Below, piece by piece: positions 17,601 to 25,305 of a DNA stretch of 64,000 bases. The stretch spans positions 35,455-99,454 of the forward strand of contig JAUHYK010000003.1 of assembly GCA_030426465.1 (NCBI GenBank), written 5' to 3'. The translations under genes and the position numbers were made by a program. The notes under the pieces were generated by a model. That model worked only from the letters and a program-made list of their open reading frames with translations, did no database searches and was not told the origin of the DNA. Position 1 is the stretch's first letter, and every line of letters starts with the position of its first letter. The stretch is from Alphaproteobacteria bacterium (GTDB taxonomy: Bacteria; Pseudomonadota; Alphaproteobacteria; Caulobacterales; Parvularculaceae).

Positions 17601-18113
17601 ATGCTCAATCTGAATAAAGCCAAAACGCTTATTTTCTCAGGCGCAGCCGCACTTGGCCTCGCCATCGCGGCGCCCGCCGCCGTCGCCAATGATTTCGTCA
17701 ACATCTCCTTCGACGATCTTGATTTTGGAGATGAAGACTTTCTTCAAAAACTGATTGAGATGGATGCGGAGGATATCGCGGATATGCGCGCGGAAATGGC
17801 CGACGCCCGCGCCGAAATTCGCGACGCCATTAGCGAAATCCAGGAAGCGCGCGCGGAAGCCGAAGCCAATCCGGAAACACGCTCAGTGATTGAGGCCGCA
17901 CTGGCGGCGGCGAGCGCGGCGGTCACTTCAGCCACCAACAGCGCGTTTGAAAAAGTCCGCGCAGAGCTTGACGAGGCGGAAATCGAACTCGCCACGACTG
18001 ATGTCAGCGCGGAAGAAATGACCGAAACACAAGGCGCCATCGCCGCGGTGCGCGAAGAGCTCGCCGGCATCGAAGCCGCTGTGGGCGAACTCGTCGCGGC
18101 CATGAAAGCCTAA
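17601..18113 (+). CDS. Exported acidic coiled-coil protein, function unknown
   Basis: 170 residues. Signal peptide 1-29 (GLAIAAPAAVAN). The mature protein begins with an acidic stretch (FDDLDFGDEDF) and continues as an uninterrupted alpha-helical, Ala/Glu-rich heptad pattern to the end, a predicted coiled coil. I chose ATG 17601, because it opens the signal peptide and follows AGAAAAGGAAACC; the same frame extends upstream without support. No family recognised. Possibly a periplasmic structural protein. Confidence 0.72.
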   Translation: MLNLNKAKTLIFSGAAALGLAIAAPAAVANDFVNISFDDLDFGDEDFLQKLIEMDAEDIADMRAEMADARAEIRDAISEIQEARAEAEANPETRSVIEAALAAASAAVTSATNSAFEKVRAELDEAEIELATTDVSAEEMTETQGAIAAVREELAGIEAAVGELVAAMKA

Positions 18114-18128
18114 GATTTCAGACAAAAC

Positions 18129-18160
18129 GCGGGAGGAAGCAAAGAATGCAATCCTCCCGC
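18129..18160 (-). terminator. Hairpin terminator downstream of ligB
   Basis: Stem GCGGGAGGA (18129-18137) with TCCTCCCGC (18152-18160), loop of 14 bases. On the minus strand it is followed by GTTTTGTC, fitting termination of the ligA-ligB transcript; on the plus strand there is no T-run. It lies 15 bases past the end of the convergent coiled-coil gene. Confidence 0.55.
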
Positions 18161-18188
18161 ACATTCCCGCTCCCCACTCCGGGAATTA

Positions 18189-19031
18189 TCACACGGCTTC
18201 CAGCACCACAGACGCCGCGGCGGTGTTGCTGATCGGGATATGATAATTTTCCGTTCGCTTGGTGAGCGTGCGCGCGCCGAGCGCGCCGCGCGCCGCGATC
18301 CAGTTCAGGATCTCCACCCCTTGTGTGCCAGCCTTCTCCACAATGCCAGCGATCGAATCCTGCACCAGCGCCTCCGGGTCGTTAACCAGATGATCGAGAC
18401 AGAAGCGGTCATAGTCGGAATTGATAAAGCCGGCGCGAGCGCCGTCGAGCTGGTGGGATAAACCGCCGGTGCCCATGACAACAATTTTGTCGTCGCTGTC
18501 CCAGCTTTCGAGCGCACGCCCGACCGCGCGGCCAAGAGCGAGGCAGCGCTTCGCCGACGGCAAGGGATGCTGGACCGTGTTGATTGCGATGGGAACCAGC
18601 TTTACCGGCCATGTGTCCACATTAGGCCAGGCGAGTTCGAACGGGATCGACATCGCGTGATCCACAAACATCTTCTGGCAGGTGGTGATATCGAACTCAT
18701 CGTCAACAAGCGCTTCGATAATATGCCACGACAAGGCGGGATCGCCAGTGAATGTCTTGTAGACCGGCAGACCCCAGCCCTCATCCGCGCTTTGATATTC
18801 ATGGGCGGCGCCGACCGCGAAGGTCGGCATCTTGTCGAGGAAGAAATTCAATCCGTGGTCGTTGTAAAAGACGACGGCGACATCCGGCTTTTCCTGATTG
18901 AGCCATTTCTGGATCGGTGGAAAGCCATCGAAAAACGGCTTCCAGTAGGGATCGCCCTGAAGCCCTTTCGCAATGGCGCCGCCGATGGCAGGCACATGAC
19001 TCGTAAAATATCCGCCAATAATTTCCGTCAT
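18189..19031 (-). CDS. ligB: Protocatechuate 4,5-dioxygenase beta subunit (LigB type)
   Basis: 280 residues, the length of LigB. Class III extradiol dioxygenase fold; iron ligands His12 (FTSHVPA) and His59 (YNDHGLN), plus a Glu in the C-terminal EILNWIAARGAL. The enzyme opens protocatechuate or related catechols at the 4,5 position. It follows ligA by 12 bases with an AGGAGG site. No ligC, ligI, ligJ or ligK genes lie in the window, so substrate is uncertain; related gallate or methylgallate dioxygenases share the fold. Confidence 0.87.
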   Translation of the reverse strand: MTEIIGGYFTSHVPAIGGAIAKGLQGDPYWKPFFDGFPPIQKWLNQEKPDVAVVFYNDHGLNFFLDKMPTFAVGAAHEYQSADEGWGLPVYKTFTGDPALSWHIIEALVDDEFDITTCQKMFVDHAMSIPFELAWPNVDTWPVKLVPIAINTVQHPLPSAKRCLALGRAVGRALESWDSDDKIVVMGTGGLSHQLDGARAGFINSDYDRFCLDHLVNDPEALVQDSIAGIVEKAGTQGVEILNWIAARGALGARTLTKRTENYHIPISNTAAASVVLEAV

Positions 19032-19043
19032 GCCCGGCGCCTC

Positions 19044-19403
19044 CTATTCGCTGTATGAAAGCAACTTCGCTTTGAAAGCGTCGACGCTGAGCCCGGTCTG
19101 CGCGGCGCCAAGATCCTGCACATTCAGGCCCCATATGCCGGCAAGCTTGGCGAGGTAATAGACATTGCCGCCTTCGGCGATCATGCCCAGCACATCACGA
19201 TCGGCGACTGCGCGGCGCTGGCCCGGCGTCAAATGGTATTTGCGGCAATAGGCTTCCTCGTCGCGGCGAAACTCTTCCCGGTTTTCCGCATCGTTAAAGG
19301 AATAACACATCGCGTTCAGCGCGTAGCCGCGCTGGGCCATGTCGCCGTCAAACAGCGTCGTACCCTCTATGGGCTGGCGTTCGGAAACAAGCATTGCGGA
19401 CAT
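19044..19403 (-). CDS. ligA: Protocatechuate 4,5-dioxygenase alpha subunit (LigA type)
   Basis: 119 residues of the small LigA helical subunit. Typical features: YALNAMCYSFNDAENREEFRRDE-type N-terminal helix (split over 22-45) and GGNVYYLAKLAGIWG (about 76-90). It caps the active site of LigB in the alpha2beta2 enzyme. ATG 19403 is preferred over the upstream GTG because GAGGTCCCT precedes it. It follows the PP-loop protein gene by 86 bases on the same strand and may have its own promoter in that gap. Confidence 0.86.
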   Translation of the reverse strand: MSAMLVSERQPIEGTTLFDGDMAQRGYALNAMCYSFNDAENREEFRRDEEAYCRKYHLTPGQRRAVADRDVLGMIAEGGNVYYLAKLAGIWGLNVQDLGAAQTGLSVDAFKAKLLSYSE

Positions 19404-19489
19404 AGGGACCTCGCCGGGATAACACTCTGCGGCGGGGATATTCACAGTGAAAGCGCCCTATGTCCTTGACGTGGATCAAGTCTTTTCAG

Positions 19490-20653
19490 TCACGCCGTTT
19501 TGGAAAACCCGGCCGTCAGGGCTTTCTTTATTTTTCTGAGGACGAAAAAGACTTCCGACTTGATCATCAGCAAAAAGACCGGCGCCCGGAAAGACAGCGG
19601 CAGATTCCGCGCCTTCGCTTCATCCAGAATTTCGTGAAGATAGGTGATTTTCATCCGTTCACGCGCCTTGACGCCCAGGATCTCCATAGTCGTTGGCGGC
19701 CTGTCGAAGCAAACCGGCTCATGGCCAACGGCCATAAAATTAAGCTTCGTGCGAATGCATTTTTCACATTTTCCGCAATTTAAGCCCGCGACCTTATTCT
19801 CCCAGCAAACCCGAATGTGCTTTGCAACATTTGGATACTCACAGACTTTTTCCACGCGCTCGCAACGCGTCATGCCTGAACATTCCGTGTGGATTGAAAA
19901 TCGCCCACCAGAGAAAAAGTGATTGAACAGCGCGCTCGTCCCCCAGGGGATCACAAGATTGCGGTAATCCTCATTAGCGCCGATTACGCCGTATTGGACA
20001 ACGCCTGAAAACTGATGCAACGCCGCGAAAAGACCGGCGCCATGCTCCAGCGCCCAAAACCCAAAATGGAAGTCGCGCCAATTCGTGCGGACAATGCAAA
20101 AGGGAACATTAAACTCATGCAGCCCCTGACGCGCATCCTCTTTCGCCTTGTCGAACCAGGCGTCATCGCTGACCGGAATATCGAAGCCATGCATAAGCAT
20201 GACGCCGGCAGGCTTTATCTTTCTGACGCCAAGATCGTCACCAACATGACGCAGAAACGCACATGCTCCGTCAATACCGCCGGAATAGGCAAAGATCCCG
20301 CTCCCGTCAGTCACGGCGTTCGCGGTCGCCGGCCCCTCAACGACACTGTCCGATGTGATCTCCACACGCGAATAGCCCGGCAAACGCCAGTTAATCCACA
20401 ATTCCTGAAACTCGGCGAGCCCGCGAAGGCATAGACGGGTGACAGGCCCCTCAATATGGACATCGCGGCCGCTACGCATCCCGATAAAGATCATCGCGAT
20501 CGCTGCAAAGTCATGAACCTCGACAGGCGGCGGCAGGAGATCTCCGCTCATCTCAAACCAGATGTCAGGATGATCTGTAATCTTCAGCGCACGCCGCACC
20601 GACTGATCGCCACGCTCTTCAACAACGCGGACAGTTAATTTTTGACGGCTCAT
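19490..20653 (-). CDS. QueC-like PP-loop ATPase-fold protein
   Basis: 387 residues. A degenerate PP-loop SGGIDG (124-129) is preceded by IFAY, where QueC has SGGxDS. Farther on, four cysteines C283-x9-C293-x2-C296-x2-C299 form a zinc site like that of QueC and related adenylating enzymes. Between them are conserved-looking patches such as WGTSALFNHFFSGG. This combination suggests ATP-dependent activation of a carboxylate or a related ligase, but QueC itself is much shorter (about 230 residues), so this is a distant relative. It stands alone on the minus strand with a GGGGGAGAA site. I do not assign a substrate. Confidence 0.6.
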   Translation of the reverse strand: MSRQKLTVRVVEERGDQSVRRALKITDHPDIWFEMSGDLLPPPVEVHDFAAIAMIFIGMRSGRDVHIEGPVTRLCLRGLAEFQELWINWRLPGYSRVEITSDSVVEGPATANAVTDGSGIFAYSGGIDGACAFLRHVGDDLGVRKIKPAGVMLMHGFDIPVSDDAWFDKAKEDARQGLHEFNVPFCIVRTNWRDFHFGFWALEHGAGLFAALHQFSGVVQYGVIGANEDYRNLVIPWGTSALFNHFFSGGRFSIHTECSGMTRCERVEKVCEYPNVAKHIRVCWENKVAGLNCGKCEKCIRTKLNFMAVGHEPVCFDRPPTTMEILGVKARERMKITYLHEILDEAKARNLPLSFRAPVFLLMIKSEVFFVLRKIKKALTAGFSKTA

Positions 20654-20744
20654 TTCTCCCCCGGCATCGTCATAACGCTTGCAATTTTGTCAGACCCGGC
20701 CTTTGCAATTCCCGGACCTTCAGACAGCCAGAAAGCACCTAAAC

Positions 20745-21761
20745 TCAATCGCCCGAACCCGGCACATCCGGCATGGAGCCGGTCGGCGCGAATACGATAA
20801 TTCCCACAAGGAGAACCAGAAGCACCGTTAACACCGCGAGGTTAACTTTCGACGCCTTGCCAGCCGCTTTTTTCTCAAACCAGGTCCGGGGGCGCACACC
20901 TTTATAAAAATAGACGCCCTGCGCGGCGATCATGATGCAAACCACATTCACCGTCAGCAGCAATAGCGAGCGCCCAAAATAACCAACCTCTCCGGCGCCC
21001 AGAAACAGTCCCGCCGCCGCCGCCGGGGGGAGCAAGGCGACAGCGACCATGACGCCCACCAGCGCCGTGGAAATGCCCGCAACAATGGAAAGCGCCGCGG
21101 CGACGCCGGCGGCGAGCGCCAGCACCACGGAATCGATACCCGCTATGGTGCGGCTTACCAATTCATCACTTTCAGTATTTACGCCGAACATGGCGCCGAT
21201 CAGCGCTGCTGTTGCAAACCCAAGCGCGAGTCCGGCGATCGCATTGCGTCCCGCGCGCAAGAACAACTTCGTATCGCCCAGCGCGGCGCCAAGCGAAATG
21301 GCGAGGATGGGGCCGAGCAACGGGGCGATCACCATGGCGCCGATCACGGCGGCGATATTGTCAGCGTTCAGTCCGAGCGCCGCCACGATAGCCGACGCGA
21401 AGGTGAGGATAAAAAAGTCGAGGCTAAGCTCAGCGCCGTCGGCGACGTCGTCGTAAATTTCCTCGCGCAACGCCGACTTCTCGCGGCCGCTTTTTTCGCC
21501 CTTTTCTTCATCGACATCGGGCTTGGGCGCAGTCGCCTCCACCGGTAAAACGATGATGCGCCAATTATCTTCGTTTTCGCAGATATCCTGCAGCGAATCG
21601 ACAAGTCCTTGCGCGCCATTCTCGGTGAAAAAAGCCCGCAGAACTGAACACTCGCTTTCCTCGGTCGCGGAAAAACGCCAATGATCGGGCTCGCATTCCT
21701 CCAGCGCTTTTTCGACCTGGTCGCGCTTGCTTGCCGGGAAGACCGCTTCGATCAGGCGCAT
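20745..21761 (-). CDS. DUF389 (TIGR00341-like) integral membrane protein
   Basis: 338 residues from ATG 21761. N-terminal cytoplasmic region (1-115) with charged linker, then several membrane helices with the DUF389 core LNADNIAAVIGAMVIAPLLGP (split over 165-185) and VGVMVAVALLPPAAAAG. Function of the family is unknown; possible transporter. The ATG lies 4 bases after the cysS stop, so it is translationally coupled to cysS, a common alphaproteobacterial adjacency. Longer upstream starts would overlap cysS and lack an RBS. Final segment FAPTGSMPDVPG is exposed. Confidence 0.82.
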   Translation of the reverse strand: MRLIEAVFPASKRDQVEKALEECEPDHWRFSATEESECSVLRAFFTENGAQGLVDSLQDICENEDNWRIIVLPVEATAPKPDVDEEKGEKSGREKSALREEIYDDVADGAELSLDFFILTFASAIVAALGLNADNIAAVIGAMVIAPLLGPILAISLGAALGDTKLFLRAGRNAIAGLALGFATAALIGAMFGVNTESDELVSRTIAGIDSVVLALAAGVAAALSIVAGISTALVGVMVAVALLPPAAAAGLFLGAGEVGYFGRSLLLLTVNVVCIMIAAQGVYFYKGVRPRTWFEKKAAGKASKVNLAVLTVLLVLLVGIIVFAPTGSMPDVPGSGD

Positions 21762-21765
21762 GACG

Positions 21766-23139
21766 CTACGCCCGACGCCATGTTGCGCCTTGCGGCCCGT
21801 CTTCGAGAATAATCCCTTTGGCCGCCAGGTCGTCGCGTATCTCGTCCGAACGTGCAAAATCCTTTGCTTTGCGCGCCTCAGCCCGTTCTGCGATCAGGGC
21901 CTCGATGTCCTCCGCCGAGGGACCGCTGCCGCTCGTCGACTGGAACCATTGCGCCGGGTGTTCATTGAAAAAGCCCAGCAACCGGCCGGCGTCGCGCAAG
22001 CGTGTAATCGCCGCTGTCTTGGCGTCGCCATCTATTTGTCCAGCGATGTCGCGCAGCTCATGCAACCCTGCAAACACCTCAGGCGTATTCAAATCGTCTT
22101 CCAGCGCCAGCATGACGCTTTGCGGCGCGTCGCCGGTTTCTTCCGCAAACGGAATTTCTTCCAGAACGCGATAAAAGCGGTCGAGCTGTTTCTTCGACTG
22201 CTTCAGTAGCTCCTCGGTCCATTCGAGCGGCTGGCGATAATGCGCCGACAACAGCGCCCAGCGGATTACTTCGCCATGCCAATCTTTCAGCAGATCATGA
22301 GCGAGCACGATATTGCCCAGCGACTTCGACATTTTGTCGGCGCCCATGCGAAGGAAACCGTTATGCATCCAGTAACGGGCGAGCGGCGCGCCCTGATGGG
22401 CGCATGCCGATTGCGCAATCTCGTTTTCATGATGGGGGAAACGCAAATCCTGTCCGCCGCCATGAATATCGATGGTCTCGCCCAACTCGCTCTCGATCAT
22501 CACCGAGCACTCCAGGTGCCAGCCCGGACGGCCTCGGCCCCAGGGACTGTCCCAGCCGGGCTCACTCTCTTTCGCAGGCTTCCATAAAACAAAATCCGCC
22601 GGATTCTTTTTATAAGGCGCAACCTCAACCCGCGCACCGGCGATCATTTCATCGCGGTCAACGCCCGAAAGCTTACCGTAATCGGGATAGGCGTCGACGG
22701 AAAAGAGCACATGCCCCTCCGCCGCATAGGCGGCGCCTTTTTCGATCAACCGTTCCATCATGGAGATCATGGGCGCGACATGACCGGTCGCTGTCGGCTC
22801 CAGTCCGGGCCGGATAACGCCGAGCGCGCCCATATCGGCCCGATAGATGTCGGCGAATTTTTTCGTCACCGCCTCTATCGGCTCGCCCGTTTCCGCCGCC
22901 GCCTTGATAATCTTGTCATCAATGTCGGTGATGTTGCGCGCATAGACGACATGGTCGGCGCCGTAACGCGCGCGCAGAACCCGGTATAGGAGATCGAACG
23001 CAACCGCCGAGCGCGCATTGCCGATATGGGCATAGCTATAGACCGTCGGCCCACAGACATACATGGTCACCCGGCTCGGATCGGCGGGTTCAAACACACG
23101 CTTTTCGCGCGCCATGGAGTCATAAATCGTCAGGGCCAT
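21766..23139 (-). CDS. cysS: Cysteinyl-tRNA synthetase
   Basis: 457 residues. Class I synthetase: HIGH-type YAHIGNAR (near 35), zinc-binding Cys28 in CGPTVYSY and further Cys/His ligands around WHLECSVM and HHENE, and KMSKS in DKMSKSLGN. It charges tRNA-Cys with cysteine, whose sulfur comes from the assimilatory operon at 9.5-14.7 kb. ATG 23139 is preferred over an upstream TTG. It leads the cysS-DUF389 pair. Domain layout and length are standard. Confidence 0.95.
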   Translation of the reverse strand: MALTIYDSMAREKRVFEPADPSRVTMYVCGPTVYSYAHIGNARSAVAFDLLYRVLRARYGADHVVYARNITDIDDKIIKAAAETGEPIEAVTKKFADIYRADMGALGVIRPGLEPTATGHVAPMISMMERLIEKGAAYAAEGHVLFSVDAYPDYGKLSGVDRDEMIAGARVEVAPYKKNPADFVLWKPAKESEPGWDSPWGRGRPGWHLECSVMIESELGETIDIHGGGQDLRFPHHENEIAQSACAHQGAPLARYWMHNGFLRMGADKMSKSLGNIVLAHDLLKDWHGEVIRWALLSAHYRQPLEWTEELLKQSKKQLDRFYRVLEEIPFAEETGDAPQSVMLALEDDLNTPEVFAGLHELRDIAGQIDGDAKTAAITRLRDAGRLLGFFNEHPAQWFQSTSGSGPSAEDIEALIAERAEARKAKDFARSDEIRDDLAAKGIILEDGPQGATWRRA

Positions 23140-23275
23140 AGTCACCGGCAATAAGGTCGCTGATCAGTCAGAGCCTGTTGCTAGCCGCGACGCCCCGCCG
23201 AGGCAACAACCCTGATGTCAGGCGGGAGAAAGAGAGCGCTTCCCTGCCCCTCCCAGCCTGCTATGGTCCCGCCCC

Positions 23276-23686
23276 ATGACAACAGCTTCACCGCCGCCGT
23301 TCACCGATCCCACAACGCTCGACAGAAAAATCGAGGAAACGACCCATTTCGCCCCGAAATTCGGGGCTGACGGGTTGATCCCGGCTGTCGCCACTGAAAC
23401 CGGAACAGGGCGGCTCTTGATGCTCGCCTATATGAATGCGGAGGCGCTCGCCAAAACCATCGAGACTGGCGATGCATGGTACTGGTCCCGCTCACGGGGT
23501 CAGCTCTGGCGCAAGGGCGGAACGTCCGGCCACATCCAGCGGGTGCTCGAAATCCGCACCGATTGCGATCAGGACGCCATAGAACTTGTGGTCGAGCAAA
23601 CCGGCCCCGCCTGTCACACCAAGCGCAAATCCTGTTTTTACCGGGTTGTGGAAGCCAACGGGACGGCACTCAGTTTTCAGGAATAA
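23276..23686 (+). CDS. hisI: Phosphoribosyl-AMP cyclohydrolase
   Basis: 136 residues, standalone HisI form. Motifs: [18 protein letters not shown](Q)LWRKG, the zinc ligand Asp/Cys pair in TDCDQDA, and ACHT-KSCFYR. It opens the adenine ring of PR-AMP in histidine synthesis, in the cytoplasm, as a zinc- and magnesium-dependent homodimer. No other his gene is next to it; hisC is 24 kb away. Start ATG has no strong RBS (GGTCCCGCCCC), as often for this gene in the class. Confidence 0.92.
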   Translation: MTTASPPPFTDPTTLDRKIEETTHFAPKFGADGLIPAVATETGTGRLLMLAYMNAEALAKTIETGDAWYWSRSRGQLWRKGGTSGHIQRVLEIRTDCDQDAIELVVEQTGPACHTKRKSCFYRVVEANGTALSFQE

Positions 23687-23714
23687 GCACTAGACGATCA
23701 AATCGCGTGAGGCG

Positions 23715-24278
23715 TTAAAGGCCCGCATTCTTCATCAGGATGTGGGCCGCGCTCCGGGCGTCCGCCGCTGCGGTTTCAGGATCGTGAAGATGCGCCAGCA
23801 CAATGGCGCCCTCTTTCAGGGTCAGCAGTTGACGCGCCAGCGCCTCCGGTGATGCGGCGCCCGCCGCTCGCGCAAGCCCTTCGAAGTAAACCAGCAGCAA
23901 GCGCTTGTGCTCTGCCGATGCAACATGGATCGGGTGGTTTCGGTCCTGATATTCCGATGACGCCTTGATGAACATGCAGGAGCGAAACTCCGGTTCGCGA
24001 AACCATTCCGCCAGCGCGTCAAAAATCGACAGCAGGCGGTCTCGCGGCGTTTCCGCCAACGCCTCAACCCGGCGCACAAGCCAGTTCCGAAATTGCTCAT
24101 CACGCAAGCGCAAGGTCGCGAGGATGAGATCTTCCTTGGTGCGGAAATGCTTGTACATCGCGGTCTTGGAGACGCCCGTTTCCTTTGCGAGGCCATCCAT
24201 GCCGATGGCGTGAAAGCCGCTCCGGTAAAACGCTTTCAACGCGTTCTGCACCAGCTCGTCTCGTTTAGACGCACTCAT
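23715..24278 (-). CDS. TetR-family transcriptional regulator
   Basis: 187 residues. HTH in the N-terminal 45 residues (AIGMDGLAKETGVSKTAMYKHF split over 20-41), C-terminal ligand-binding helices typical of the TetR_C family. The gene is divergent from a 62-residue secreted peptide gene; a perfect palindrome ACTGATCAGT (24296-24305) lies 17 bases upstream of its ATG, and two related sites lie near the divergent start. Autoregulation and control of the DUF1348/PPOX genes are inferred. Ligand unknown. Confidence 0.9.
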   Translation of the reverse strand: MSASKRDELVQNALKAFYRSGFHAIGMDGLAKETGVSKTAMYKHFRTKEDLILATLRLRDEQFRNWLVRRVEALAETPRDRLLSIFDALAEWFREPEFRSCMFIKASSEYQDRNHPIHVASAEHKRLLLVYFEGLARAAGAASPEALARQLLTLKEGAIVLAHLHDPETAAADARSAAHILMKNAGL

Positions 24279-24295
24279 ATCGCCTCACCAATAAT

Positions 24296-24305
24296 ACTGA
24301 TCAGT
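24296..24305. promoter_or_regulatory. Candidate TetR operator 1
   Basis: Perfect 10-bp palindrome ACTGATCAGT, 18 bases upstream of the tetR start; likely the autoregulation site. It shares the ACTGATC core with operator 2. Confidence 0.6.
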
Positions 24306-24358
24306 CAATGTAATACGTGCTTGCATGATTGCAAACGCAAATTTTTCCTTCAGTTAAA

Positions 24359-24370
24359 ACAATATATTGT
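24359..24370. promoter_or_regulatory. AT-rich palindrome in the divergent promoter
   Basis: Perfect 12-bp palindrome ACAATATATTGT in an AT-rich stretch (24340-24390) between the divergent genes. It could be promoter DNA or a second regulator site; its sequence is unlike the three TetR-type sites. Confidence 0.35.
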
Positions 24371-24427
24371 GCAATTTTCGCATACCTCCCACCCCGCCAG
24401 TTGCATTTTTCATTGCTCACAAGGTTG

Positions 24428-24437
24428 ACTGATCGGT
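24428..24437. promoter_or_regulatory. Candidate TetR operator 2
   Basis: ACTGATCGGT, one arm differing from operators 1 and 3; it shares GATC centre with both. It lies 24 bases before operator 3 and 93 bases before the 62-residue ORF. Confidence 0.55.
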
Positions 24438-24459
24438 TTTTCTTGCCTATCTGCACATT

Positions 24460-24471
24460 TACCGATCGGTA
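24460..24471. promoter_or_regulatory. Candidate TetR operator 3
   Basis: Perfect 12-bp palindrome TACCGATCGGTA, 59 bases upstream of the 62-residue ORF start, matching the GACCG-like half-sites of NemR-type TetR regulators. Best placed to repress the divergent transcript. Confidence 0.6.
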
Positions 24472-24529
24472 CACCCGAACTTCACCGACGGACGAATTCG
24501 GAGAAATCCGCTGAACAAGGAGAGGGATA

Positions 24530-24718
24530 ATGAGAAAACACGCACCGGCCACGTTTTATCAAAGGCCGCTGGACGTCATGGCGCTCGCTGTTAGCGCCGC
24601 CGTCACCCTGATTGCGATGGCCGGCACAATCACCGTTTTTGTCGCTTTTACCCCGGCGGCCAGCGCCGCAGAGACCACACCCGAAATCATGGTGGCGTAT
24701 TCCGACGCCACGCCTTGA
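24530..24718 (+). CDS. Small exported peptide, 62 residues
   Basis: Preceded by AAGGAGAGGG and an ATG, a strong ribosome site that supports translation. The product has a Lys/Arg-containing N-terminus, a hydrophobic helix (about 16-42) and a signal cleavage site near ASAAE, leaving a mature tail of about 17 residues (AETTPEIMVAYSDATP). It is divergent from the TetR gene. Alternatively the whole helix could stay in the membrane. No family recognised. A terminator follows 104 bases after the stop, before the DUF1348 gene, so this may be a leader gene. Confidence 0.6.
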   Translation: MRKHAPATFYQRPLDVMALAVSAAVTLIAMAGTITVFVAFTPAASAAETTPEIMVAYSDATP

Positions 24719-24821
24719 CTGTCGCCTACCAACATCTTCTCGATGCGGAACATTTGACGGTCTCCTGTCCCGCAAAGCGAACCACTTCCTGCGCCATAAA
24801 AAATAAAAATGGGAGGCGCAG

Positions 24822-24859
24822 CTCCCTGCGGCAGCCTCTCTAGCCGCAGGGAGTTTCTT
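24822..24859 (+). terminator. Strong hairpin terminator or attenuator
   Basis: Stem CTCCCTGCGGC (24822-24832) with GCCGCAGGGAG (24843-24853), 10-base loop, followed by TTTCTTT. It lies between the 62-residue ORF and the DUF1348 gene, so unless an additional promoter lies in the 24-base space that follows, it must be read through to express the next gene. Attenuation is a possibility. Confidence 0.8.
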
Positions 24860-24882
24860 TCACAAAAAAGGAGCGCTCGATC

Positions 24883-25287
24883 ATGAAAAAACTGACACCA
24901 CCCTTCACCGAAGCCACAGCGCGAGCGAAAGTCCAGGCCGCTGAAGACGCCTGGAACACTATGAACCCCGAGCGCGTCGCCCTCGCTTATTCAGAAGATT
25001 GCGAGTGGCGCAATCGTGACCGCTTCCTGAATGGGCGGAAAGAAATAACAGAATTCCTTCGCGAGAAATGGGCGCGCGAGCGAGACTATAAACTCAGGAA
25101 AGAATATTGGGCGCATACAGATAATCATATCGCGGTGCGGTTTGAATATGAATCCAGAGACGCTGACGGTCAGTGGTGGCGCAGCTACGGCAATGAAATG
25201 TGGGAATTCGATGCAGACGGCTTAATGCGCCGGCGCTACGCCAGCATCAATGATGCGCCCATCGAAGAAACAGATCGGCGCCTCTAG
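24883..25287 (+). CDS. DUF1348 (SnoaL/NTF2-like) protein
   Basis: 134 residues. Matches DUF1348 in the NTF2-like cone fold: [32 protein letters not shown] (split over 17-48) and [18 protein letters not shown] are typical. Substrate unknown. Start ATG has AAAGGAGCGCTCG. It is 18 bases before the PPOX gene, so the two are one operon, probably derepressed by the TetR ligand. Confidence 0.85.
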   Translation: MKKLTPPFTEATARAKVQAAEDAWNTMNPERVALAYSEDCEWRNRDRFLNGRKEITEFLREKWARERDYKLRKEYWAHTDNHIAVRFEYESRDADGQWWRSYGNEMWEFDADGLMRRRYASINDAPIEETDRRL

Positions 25288-25305
25288 CCCTCACGGAGAC
25301 ATCAC

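Noticed and set aside
19490-20653. Calling the QueC-like protein QueC itself
   Set aside because: Length is far beyond QueC, the PP-loop Ser is changed to Gly, and no queuosine genes are near.
24559-24753. Minus-strand frame opposite the 62-residue ORF
   Set aside because: It is a shadow of the plus-strand ORF with no ribosome site of its own, and lies opposite the supported gene.
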